The position numbers were made by a program, and so were the translations under genes. Under the pieces are notes generated by a model. The model ran no database searches, was not told where the DNA came from, and saw nothing but the letters and a program-made list of their open reading frames with translations. From JAGLTA01 sp034660735 (GTDB lineage: Bacteria; Patescibacteriota; Patescibacteriia; JAACEG01), in contig JAYEJQ010000035.1 of the NCBI GenBank assembly GCA_034660735.1, positions 1 through 14,519 on the forward strand: DNA of 14,519 nt. Direction: 5' to 3'. Below are positions 1 to 6,154 of this stretch, one piece after another. Within the stretch, counting starts at the first letter, position 1; the number at the start of each line of letters is the position of its first letter.

Positions 1-40
1 GTTATATAAAATTAGTTGCCTTAGTTTAATCTAAAAAATC

Positions 41-607
41 ATGTCAAAAATTTTACTTATAATAATTACAGGACTTCCTGGAACAGGCAAAACAACATTG
101 GGCAAAAAATTGGCTGAAGAATTTCGCCTCCCTTTTATCTGTAAAGATGACATCAAGGAACTTCTTTTTGATGGCTTGGGATGGCAAAATCGTGAATGGT
201 CTAAAAAAATTGGCGGGTCGAGCTATGATTTACTGTATTTTATCACTGAGTCGCTTTTGAAGGCTGAGAAATCTTTAATTGTTGAAACAAACTTTAATCC
301 GAAATTTGCAGACAAGAAATTTCTTGATTTGAAGGAAAAATATAATTTTGTGCCATTTCAAGTTAGGTGCATTACGGACGGCGAAATTCTTCTCAATAGA
401 TTTACAAAACGTGCCAATTCAGATGACCGTCATCCAGGGCATATCGACGCTGGAAGTTTAGATGAATGGCGACCAATTTTATTACAAGGGAAAATAGAAG
501 CCCTGAATATTGGAGGTGAAATTTTTGACATTGACACTAGTGATTTTAATAAAGTTAATTTCAATGATTTGATTAGTGCTATTAAATCAGCAACTAACAT
601 CATATAA
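41..607 (+). CDS. P-loop kinase (AAA/zeta-toxin-like ATPase), cassette gene
   Basis: This 188-residue protein has a Walker A motif GLPGTGKTT at residues 11-19, an acidic KDD at about 35-37 where small-molecule kinases of this fold hold a substrate-binding or catalytic Asp, ETNF near residue 82 (Walker B-like position) and an Arg-rich lid segment (RFTKRANSDDRHPGH). This matches the family of small ATP-dependent kinases that includes gluconate kinase, chloramphenicol phosphotransferase and zeta toxin; the substrate cannot be told. The ATG at 41 follows the cassette junction by 40 bases and has no Shine-Dalgarno sequence. The TAA stop (605-607) lies inside the first box of the downstream attC-like site, a common packing in gene cassettes. 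The frame is intact. Confidence 0.85.
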   Translation: MSKILLIIITGLPGTGKTTLGKKLAEEFRLPFICKDDIKELLFDGLGWQNREWSKKIGGSSYDLLYFITESLLKAEKSLIVETNFNPKFADKKFLDLKEKYNFVPFQVRCITDGEILLNRFTKRANSDDRHPGHIDAGSLDEWRPILLQGKIEALNIGGEIFDIDTSDFNKVNFNDLISAIKSATNII

Positions 608-729
608 CAAAGAGTATGCGGTTCAGGAATTTTTCGTTATTATATTTATAAGGAATAAAAAAATTCTTTACCCAAATTTTTGTTTCATTTCATTACGCAA
701 AAACATCGTATACTCTTAAAACGTTATGT
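602..729 (+). other. attC-like recombination site 1
   Basis: The left boxes are ATATAAC (602-608) followed by GAGTATGCGG. The right boxes are CATCGTATACTC (704-715) and, after a short spacer, CGTTATGT (722-729). GAGTATgCG pairs with CGtATACTC, and ATAAC pairs with GTTAT, so the 128-bp site folds into an imperfect hairpin with the R''-L''...L'-R' order of integron attC sites. The stop codon of the upstream kinase overlaps the left box. The right box differs from the GTTRRRY consensus at one position. Confidence 0.68.
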
Positions 730-762
730 GAAATAACAATAGGGTCTTGCTAAAATACAACT

Positions 763-1401
763 ATGATCTATTTAATCGGGGGTCCGCCAAAATGCGGCAA
801 AACAACATTAGCCAAAAAATTGTCCAAGGAACTCGGTATCCAGTGGGTTGTTTCTGATACGCTGCAAGTTGTGGTGCGTGAATATGTTTCAAAATATGTT
901 TCTAAGGAAGAAATCGACAAACTCTATCCGCATAATGCTCAAAAAGGTAAAATTAATGATGAAACATATTCACTCAATACTCCAAAACAGATCGCCAATA
1001 ATTACATAAAGCAAGCCAAGTCCAGTTATGATGCGGTAGATATGTTTTCTATCTGCGAAATTACTGATGGCAACGATTATATTGTCGAGGGCTATCATGT
1101 AACGCCATAACTTGCAGCTCGGCTTATTAAAAAATACGGTCGTAAACATTTCCGCGTTCTTTTTCTTGTAAAATCTGATATTGAAAAGTTTGTCCGTGAC
1201 GTAAAGAAAAGCTCTACACCAAACGATTGGATTCTCCGTAAAATACAAGAAAAAGAAATTCTCTACAAGATCGCAGAAATGATCAGATACTATGGACAAT
1301 TTTTTGACAAAGAAACAAAGAAGCACAAAGTCAGAGTTCTCAACATGGACAACGATTTTGGCGGACAGCTAAAAAAAGCGATTGAGCATTTAACAAAGTG
1401 A
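763..1401 (+). pseudogene. P-loop kinase with one in-frame stop, cassette gene
   Basis: The frame opens at ATG 763 with a Walker A motif GGPPKCGKTT (residues 6-15) and reads 115 codons to a TAA at 1108-1110, just after VEGYHVTP. The same frame then continues without interruption (LAARLIKKYGRKHFRVLFLV...) to a TGA at 1399-1401, giving about 211 sense codons. The downstream part (PNDWILRKIQEKE, MIRYYGQFF, NMDNDFGGQLKKAI) reads like the C-terminal half of the same kinase. Changing CAA or GAA to TAA would explain the break. It resembles small P-loop kinases such as the 2-phosphoglycerate kinase-like group; the substrate is unknown. Whether it is dead or a sequencing error cannot be decided here. 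Confidence 0.8.
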
Positions 1402-1416
1402 CCCTATTATTACATC

Positions 1417-1541
1417 ACATAACACGGCATATACGGCTACGGTTTGCTGCGTGCCTCCGCAAACCTCCACCCATATTGCACGGGTGTAGCCTATCGGCTA
1501 TTATACACCCGCGCAACATTGTATATGCCGAAACGTTAGGT
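1417..1541 (+). other. attC-like recombination site 2 (best example)
   Basis: The left side reads ACATAAC (1417-1423) then CGGCATATACGG. The right side reads GTATATGCCG (1521-1530), AAAC, then GTTAGGT (1535-1541), which fits the GTTRRRY consensus exactly. CGGCATATAC pairs perfectly with GTATATGCCG. The 125-bp length and GC-rich folded centre recall the long Vibrio-type attC sites. It starts 15 bases after the stop of the broken kinase. Confidence 0.78.
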
Positions 1542-1569
1542 AAAATAATTTTAAAATCTTTCTAAGTTT

Positions 1570-1797
1570 ATGAAAAAATTACATCCCGCCGTTAAAGCAA
1601 TAATTCAATAGGGCGAAAAGTTTCTAGTAATCAAGCAAGAATTTTCTGATAATGTTGTGTGGGATTTTCCGTGTGATAAAGTAGATTTTAGTGAAAATCC
1701 TTATGAAACATTAAAGCGTGAAGTCATAGAAGAAATACAACGTTGGGCGCGAAAACATGAAGTAACTTTTCGCTTCGCTATGAACACGAGATTTTAA
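1570..1797 (+). pseudogene. Decayed Nudix hydrolase, cassette gene
   Basis: From ATG 1570 the frame reads MKKLHPAVKAIIQ, meets TAG at 1609-1611, then continues in frame (GEKFLVIKQEF...) to TAA 1795-1797. It carries a recognisable Nudix box: E at codon 42, seven residues, then REVIEE (codons 50-55), which matches the Ex7REUxEE core. The Gly that should open the box is Asp (codon 36). Only about 75 codons remain, against the usual 130-150, so the C-terminal half is missing. Three separate defects (stop, box Gly loss, truncation) mark it as a remnant. Confidence 0.72.
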
Positions 1798-1806
1798 AAT
1801 TACATT

Positions 1807-1876
1807 ACTTAACACCGCGATAAGCGGCTACAGAAATTTTTATTAATTTAAACTTTCTCTTATACTAACGTTCTAA
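1807..1876 (+). other. Degenerate attC-like site 3
   Basis: The left half ACTTAAC, CCGCGATAAGCGGCTAC follows the same layout as the left half of site 2 (AACAC, L box, CGGCTAC). The right half is poorer: CTTATAC (1859-1865) pairs with part of GCGATAAG, and the terminal box is GTTCTAA (1870-1876), which breaks GTTRRRY. It closes the array before the minus-strand HAD-like gene. It could be a decayed site or a hybrid left by deletion. Confidence 0.45.
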
Positions 1877-1971
1877 GAAAAATAATAATAAGGAGATTTC
1901 TTTCGACCAAAATTTTTACTTCTCTTTTATTTATAATTGCGCATGAAAATAAATTTTAATTCATCGTAATT

Positions 1972-2355
1972 TTACAAGTTTTTATCTATAAATTTTTTTA
2001 ATGAGGTTAGATTTTTTTCATCTTTATTATAATGAAATGTTGTAATGCCGATAGATTCAGCGCTTTTTACCGCGTCTTCGTTGTGCTCAAAATAGATTGC
2101 GTTTTTAGCGTCAAGATTAAAATGTTTAAGCAATATTTCGTAATATTTCGGATCAATTTTTTCAGGATTATGTTTTAATGTAAATACTTCATAAGGCATA
2201 TTATTCAACCCGAATTTTTTTATTTCTTCATCGGTCGCGTTAGTCAAAACAATTTTTTTGTTAGGATATTTTTCAAGCATTCTATACATTGCCTCAAAAA
2301 TTCCCTCGCCTTTTATTACAAAAACGTTGATTGCGTCTACTAAAATTGTTTTCAT
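1972..2355 (-). CDS. HAD-like small protein
   Basis: This 127-residue protein has a HAD-superfamily outline: motif I at residues 3-11 (TILVDAINV) keeps the first Asp (D7) but has Ile where the second catalytic Asp normally sits; motif II is T38 in VLTNA; a motif III-like K70 lies in DPKYYEILL; and motif IV is an acidic patch YFEHNEDAV at 88-95. The cap is absent. Loss of the second Asp suggests altered or no phosphatase activity. It lies 63 bases downstream of rplI on the same strand and may share its transcript. It is the first chromosomal gene after cassette array 1. Confidence 0.72.
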   Translation of the reverse strand: MKTILVDAINVFVIKGEGIFEAMYRMLEKYPNKKIVLTNATDEEIKKFGLNNMPYEVFTLKHNPEKIDPKYYEILLKHFNLDAKNAIYFEHNEDAVKSAESIGITTFHYNKDEKNLTSLKKFIDKNL

Positions 2356-2418
2356 ATTATTTGGTTTATAGAATTTAAATGTGTATTTTTGTTTGTTTTA
2401 CTGCCACATCCATTATTA

Positions 2419-2859
2419 CTATTCCTTTTCCAAAACAGCCTCAATTTCAACCTGTTTTTTTGCGAATTTTAAAAGTATTTTATGTTTTCCTGTTGTTTTA
2501 ACCGGTTTTTTTAATAATATTTGCTTTTCTTTTACTGAAAAATTTTGTTTCCGCAGTTCTTTGGCGATCGCTTTTGAATCAATCGCCGCGTAAAGTTTTC
2601 CTTGCTCATTTGTTTTGACTTTTATTTTTAATTTCAACCCTTTGATTTTTTCAGCGATTTTTTTATCGCTGTTTAATGCTTTTTTAACAATATTGGATTT
2701 TTTAATTATCTGTTTTTTTGCTTTCGCTATTGTTTGCGCGTTCGCGATTTCAGCCAAATTGTTCGGCAGCAAAAAATTGCCAGCATAGCCATTTTTTACC
2801 TCTTTAATATCGCCAACATCGCCTAATCCTTTGACTTGTTTTAATAAAATTACTTTCAT
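2419..2859 (-). CDS. rplI: 50S ribosomal protein L9
   Basis: The 146-residue length matches bacterial L9. The N-terminal domain has the family signature MKVILLKQVKGLGDVGDIKEVKNGYAGNF in recognisable form (residues 1-29) followed by LLPNNLAEIA; then comes the Lys-rich central helix and a C-terminal 23S rRNA-binding domain with GKLYAAIDSKAIAKEL. L9 sits at the L1 stalk base of the large subunit and affects frame maintenance. The start is fixed by the conserved MKVILL. No Shine-Dalgarno sequence is visible. Confidence 0.96.
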   Translation of the reverse strand: MKVILLKQVKGLGDVGDIKEVKNGYAGNFLLPNNLAEIANAQTIAKAKKQIIKKSNIVKKALNSDKKIAEKIKGLKLKIKVKTNEQGKLYAAIDSKAIAKELRKQNFSVKEKQILLKKPVKTTGKHKILLKFAKKQVEIEAVLEKE

Positions 2860-2901
2860 AAATTTTTGTTTATTAAATTTAACGGGATAAACTTAAAAAT
2901 T

Positions 2902-3055
2902 TGTCACCCCGCTGCTCGCGAGCGGCGGGGTCTGTGTTTGCTGTCAACTAAATATTACTCAGCAAGATAAATTATAATGCTTAAAGTTTTATCGATCTTA
3001 ATCACAATATAGTGAATAGTAGCGACAGACCCTGAAATAAATTCATGGCGACATT
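2902..3055. repeat. Intergenic hairpin / dispersed mini-repeat
   Basis: Bases 2907-2930 form a GC-rich hairpin (CCCCGCTGCTCG / CGAGCGGCGGGG, one mismatch). GGGTCTGT (2928-2935) is matched by the inverted ACAGACCC at 3025-3032, and the outer ends TGTCACC and GGCGACA are roughly inverted too. It resembles the 'TGTCATCC...GGGTCTG' mini-repeats scattered in many bacterial genomes. It lies between rplI and ctpA (both minus strand) and could serve as the ctpA terminator, though the U-tract after the stem is weak. No gene is seen in 2860-3087. Confidence 0.5.
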
Positions 3056-3087
3056 ATGTAAGCTTTAAGGGTAATAGACAAAATTTA

Positions 3088-4326
3088 TTATCTATTCAAC
3101 ATCTCTAAAGCTTCATCTAATTGCGGGTCGCGATCAGCGCTATAGTCTTCTTCCGTGAGATCCATCTCAATATCAGGCGCAATACCCTCGCCGTCAATCA
3201 TTCTTTCGTTTGGCGTGAGCCATTTGGCGACTGTCAATTTAATGTTAGATCCATCGCTTAAATGACGCACATCCTGCACAGACCCTTTTCCAAAAGACTG
3301 TTTGCCGATTATTGTTGCTAATCCGTAATCTTGCAAAGCGCCAGCTAAAATTTCCGATGCCGAAGCACTGCCTTCATTAATCAAAACTGCTGTTGGAAAC
3401 GCGGCAAGTTCAGCGCGTCCACGCGATTTATAATAATTTTTATTATTATGGCTGAATTGCTCCACAACAATTACTTCGCCTTTTTTAATCCAACTTTCGG
3501 CAATATTTGTGGCAACTCCTAAAAAACCGCCAGGATTATTTCTTAAATCTAAAATAATCGCTCGCAAATTTTTTCCTAAATTTTCTTGTATCGTTTGTTT
3601 GAATAGATCCGCGGTATCCTGATTAAAATGCGAAATTTTAATGTATAAAATACCGTTTTCTTTTAATTCCCACTTAACTGTTTCGTAATGGATCCGTCCG
3701 CGGATAATCTCTATTTTTTGCGTTTCGTCCTGTCCTTCTCGGAAAATTGTTAAAATAACTTTGGTTCCAGCTTCGCCTCTAATCAGCCGAACAGCTCCAT
3801 CAAGAGAAAGATAGGTTGTATCAATATCGTCAATTTTATAAACTTTGTCGCCAGCTTTCAGCCCTGATTTTTCCGCGGGGCTGTTCGGAAGCGGAGAGAC
3901 AATAGTTAAAATTTTATTCTTTATTCCTATTTCAGCTCCGATACCTTCAAATTCTGATGTGAGTTCTTGAGCGAATTCTTCGGCGATTTTCGGTTCCATA
4001 AACACAGAATAAGGATCGCCGAGAGAAGCGACTTGCCCTGCTATCGCTCCGTAGAGCAGTTTTGATTCTGGTACTGGGCGATCAATATAGGCATCTTGGA
4101 TAATATCCCACGCTTCCCAAAAAAGATTAAAGTCTGCGTCTTTTAATAAATAGTCAGGCAGTTTGTCTTTGTTTAAAACAAGCCCGCCTGCGTTAGATAT
4201 TCCTCTTGTTTTTTCTGTTTCCTCGCCGACAACTACTCCAAAAGAAAAACTTGTGATAATTATCAGAATTGTTAGATTAAAAACAAAAAAAATTTTCCAA
4301 AATCTATTTTTTTTAATTTGTCGCAT
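3088..4326 (-). CDS. ctpA: C-terminal processing peptidase, S41 family
   Basis: This 412-residue secreted or membrane-anchored serine protease has a basic start and one hydrophobic segment (about residues 11-33). An N-terminal S41 helical region follows (60-110), then a PDZ domain (about 120-200, with SPLPNSPAEKSGLKAGDKV) and the S41 catalytic core. The nucleophile is most likely S322 in GSASASEI, with K347 in FGKGSVQ and Q351 completing the Ser/Lys/Gln arrangement known for Prc/CtpA. DLRNNPGG (260-267) is the conserved strand before the active site. Such enzymes trim exported proteins outside the membrane. It starts 12 bases after the porB stop, so the two are probably co-transcribed although functionally unrelated. 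Confidence 0.93.
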   Translation of the reverse strand: MRQIKKNRFWKIFFVFNLTILIIITSFSFGVVVGEETEKTRGISNAGGLVLNKDKLPDYLLKDADFNLFWEAWDIIQDAYIDRPVPESKLLYGAIAGQVASLGDPYSVFMEPKIAEEFAQELTSEFEGIGAEIGIKNKILTIVSPLPNSPAEKSGLKAGDKVYKIDDIDTTYLSLDGAVRLIRGEAGTKVILTIFREGQDETQKIEIIRGRIHYETVKWELKENGILYIKISHFNQDTADLFKQTIQENLGKNLRAIILDLRNNPGGFLGVATNIAESWIKKGEVIVVEQFSHNNKNYYKSRGRAELAAFPTAVLINEGSASASEILAGALQDYGLATIIGKQSFGKGSVQDVRHLSDGSNIKLTVAKWLTPNERMIDGEGIAPDIEMDLTEEDYSADRDPQLDEALEMLNR

Positions 4327-4338
4327 ATTTATATTTTT

Positions 4339-5271
4339 TTAAATTGATTCAGCGATAATATTTTTTATATTCTCGTCAGATATTTTTTGAATTTTTTTAA
4401 TTTCAAATTGCTCGTCTTCACTTTTAAAAAGATGTTTGAATCTCTTTTGTGGCTTAAGATATTCTTCAACAGCAGGCCGTTTTTGCGGATAAGGCATAAC
4501 TTTTGTAATTTTTCCATATTCGGCTTCAAATACAGGCCAAAGCCCTGTTTGGTGAGCGAGTTTTCCAATTTTAATCGTGTCTTTCGGATCAATCCCCCAT
4601 CCAGGAATACAAGGAACTAAAATTTGCACATATTTCGGACCGTTAAACGATAAAGCTTTTTTAATCTTATTTTTTATATCCATTGGATAACCGACCGTTG
4701 CCGTGGCAACATAAGCGACGCGATGCGCTATAGCAATCGCTGGCATATTTTTTTTGCGGAAAGTTGATCCGAAAGATTGCTTGCCTGCTGGGCTGGTTGT
4801 TGTATGCGCTCCGTAAGGAGTAGCGCCAGACGCTTGAACACCTGTGTTCATATATGCTTCATTGTCGTAACAGATATAAAGAATATCTTCGCCTCTTTCC
4901 CACATTCCAGAAATCAATCCGAACCCAATGTCATAACTTGCGCCATCTCCTCCTTGAGCGATGACTGTCGGAGGTCGGATTTCGGAGGTCGGATTTCGGA
5001 GGTCGGATTTTTTTTTATAATTTAATCCTGCTCTGATTCCAGAGGCGACGGCTGCCGCATTTTCAAAAAGCGAATGTATCCAAGGCATTCCCCACGCGGT
5101 TTCAGGGTAAGGCGTCGTAGTCACTTCCAAACAGCCTGTAGCGTTGGAAATTATTGTATTATGCCCAGCCGCCTCAGCAGCCAAGCGCGCGGCGATTATT
5201 TGCCCGCACCCAGCGCAAGCGCGATGCCCAGAAGACAGCGCTTGATTGATTTTTGGTTTGGCTTTATTCAT
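4339..5271 (-). CDS. porB: Pyruvate:ferredoxin oxidoreductase beta subunit
   Basis: This 310-residue protein is the TPP-binding subunit of 2-oxoacid:ferredoxin oxidoreductases, which convert pyruvate and CoA to acetyl-CoA and CO2 with reduction of ferredoxin. C19 and C22 (CAGCGQ), C47 (ATGCLEV) and the Cys in LVPCIPGWG are the expected [4Fe-4S] ligands. GGDGASYDIGFG (107-118) is the TPP/Mg motif, followed by YDNEAYMNTG. TPYGAHTTTSPAGK is also family-typical. Residues about 88-101 are encoded by a 3 x 14-bp tandem repeat and look like an insertion before the TPP motif. Alpha, gamma and delta subunits are not in the window: the upstream neighbour is divergent efp and the downstream one is ctpA. 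Confidence 0.93.
   Translation of the reverse strand: MNKAKPKINQALSSGHRACAGCGQIIAARLAAEAAGHNTIISNATGCLEVTTTPYPETAWGMPWIHSLFENAAAVASGIRAGLNYKKKSDLRNPTSEIRPPTVIAQGGDGASYDIGFGLISGMWERGEDILYICYDNEAYMNTGVQASGATPYGAHTTTSPAGKQSFGSTFRKKNMPAIAIAHRVAYVATATVGYPMDIKNKIKKALSFNGPKYVQILVPCIPGWGIDPKDTIKIGKLAHQTGLWPVFEAEYGKITKVMPYPQKRPAVEEYLKPQKRFKHLFKSEDEQFEIKKIQKISDENIKNIIAESI
4969..5010. repeat. 3 x 14-bp tandem repeat inside porB
   Basis: Three exact copies of CGGAGGTCGGATTT lie in tandem. The total of 42 bp keeps the porB frame and on the minus strand encodes KSDLRNPTSEIRPPT-like residues, which do not belong to the family core. It sits in the loop just before the TPP-binding motif. It resembles the short 'IRNPKSEI'-coding repeats seen in many genomes. 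Confidence 0.85.
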
Positions 5272-5366
5272 AGTTTAATAAATTTATTTTACACGAAATA
5301 TTTTTTACGATCTAATTTTATTTTACTTCATAATACAAAATTACGCAACCGCTTGAAAATATTATT

Positions 5367-5392
5367 AATATAATCTATGCTTAGATTATATT
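5367..5392. promoter_or_regulatory. Palindrome with divergent -10 boxes between porB and efp
   Basis: AATATAATCTA and TAGATTATATT form a perfect 11-bp inverted repeat around TGCT. Each arm holds TATAAT, one on each strand (5369-5374 plus; 5385-5390 minus), so it could be a bidirectional promoter core, an operator, or both. The efp ATG is 24 bases away; porB begins 96 bases away in the other direction. No clear -35 box is seen on either side. Confidence 0.4.
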
Positions 5393-5415
5393 TATATACT
5401 TAAATTATTATATCT

Positions 5416-5973
5416 ATGCTTTCAATCAATGAGATAAAATTAAACAAGACGATTAAAATTAACAACGATCCGTATTCAGTCATTTCTGTCCAGCACCTTA
5501 AAATGGGGCGCGGCGGAGCGATTTTAAAGACAAAATTGAAAAATTTAATCAACGGAAGTGTTTTGGATTACACTTTTAAAGGCGCTGACAAAGCTGAAGA
5601 AGCAGATTTAACGCGTACAAAAGCGGATTTTTTGTATAGAGAAGGCGACGACTATTTTTTTATAGATCAAGTATCTTTTGAGCAATTTTCCTTTAATAAA
5701 AATTTGCTCGGCAATAAAACCGACTTCTTGAAAGACGGGCTTGAAGTTGATATTTTAAATTTTGAAGACAATCCTGTGGCAATAGATCTGCCGAAAAAAG
5801 TTGAATTGAAAGTCGTTGAAGCGCCGCCTGGAATTAAAGGTGACACAGCGCAAGGCGGAACAAAACAGGTTGTTTTAGAAACAGGCGCCGCGATAAATGT
5901 TCCGCTGTTTATAAATACCGATGATATTGTCCGGGTTAATACGGAAACAGGGAAATATGTTGAGAGAGTTTAG
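5416..5973 (+). CDS. efp: Elongation factor P
   Basis: The 185-residue protein has the three-domain EF-P layout: an N-terminal KOW-like domain, a middle OB domain and a C-terminal OB domain with PLFINTDDIVRVNTETGKYVERV. EF-P enters the ribosomal E site and rescues stalling at polyproline. The loop that reaches the peptidyl-transferase centre reads KMGRGGA, with Arg at position 32 where many EF-Ps have the modified Lys of PGKGxA. Arg at this place is typical of EarP-rhamnosylated EF-Ps, but the flanking Pro is Met here, and no modification enzyme is in the window. ATG 5416 gives a family-typical start; no Shine-Dalgarno sequence is seen. Confidence 0.95.
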   Translation: MLSINEIKLNKTIKINNDPYSVISVQHLKMGRGGAILKTKLKNLINGSVLDYTFKGADKAEEADLTRTKADFLYREGDDYFFIDQVSFEQFSFNKNLLGNKTDFLKDGLEVDILNFEDNPVAIDLPKKVELKVVEAPPGIKGDTAQGGTKQVVLETGAAINVPLFINTDDIVRVNTETGKYVERV

Positions 5974-6016
5974 ACAAATTTGCAATTACCAACTTCAATT
6001 AACCAATAGGCAAAAT

Positions 6017-6057
6017 CTGTCATCCCGAGCGGAGCGATAGCGTAACCGAGGGATCTG
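6017..6057. repeat. Dispersed hairpin repeat / possible efp terminator
   Basis: CTGTCATCCCGAGCGGAGCG...ACCGAGGGATCTGG has the form of the 'GTCATCCCGAGCG...GAGGGATCT' mini-repeat found scattered in many bacterial genomes. ATCCC pairs with GGGAT and inner GC-rich bases can pair, so it folds. It lies 43 bases after the efp stop and could end that transcript, but there is no U-tract directly after it. The rest of 5974-6154 is AT-rich with no gene seen. Confidence 0.5.
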
Positions 6058-6154
6058 GTTTGATTGTTGCTGAATTATTTTAAAATCGTTTCAGTTTGAT
6101 GTTTAATTATTCAAAAAATATTAAAATAATTTTATATTTTTTAAATATAACACA

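Larger units (their letters stand above)
1..1876 (+). mobile_element. Integron-type gene-cassette array 1 (no integrase in view)
   Basis: Three plus-strand genes are each followed by an attC-like palindrome that begins with an AAC-ending box and ends with a GTT-starting box. Base 1 is itself such a right end (GTTATAT), so the array continues upstream of the window. With recombination placed after the G of each GTT, the units are about 2-723 (P-loop kinase), 724-1535 (broken P-loop kinase) and 1536-1870 (decayed Nudix). All genes and sites point the same way, as in integron arrays. The chromosomal HAD-like gene follows on the opposite strand. Box layout and palindromy are seen directly; cassette identity follows from integron knowledge. 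No integrase gene lies in or next to this array. Confidence 0.72.

Noticed and set aside
970..1326. Minus-strand open frame of 118 codons opposite the broken kinase.
   Set aside because: It is antisense to a recognisable kinase frame and has no family-like features.
1740..1775. GCGAAAA...TTTTCGC inverted repeat inside the Nudix remnant as another attC site.
   Set aside because: It has no AAC/GTT outer boxes and the arms are too short.
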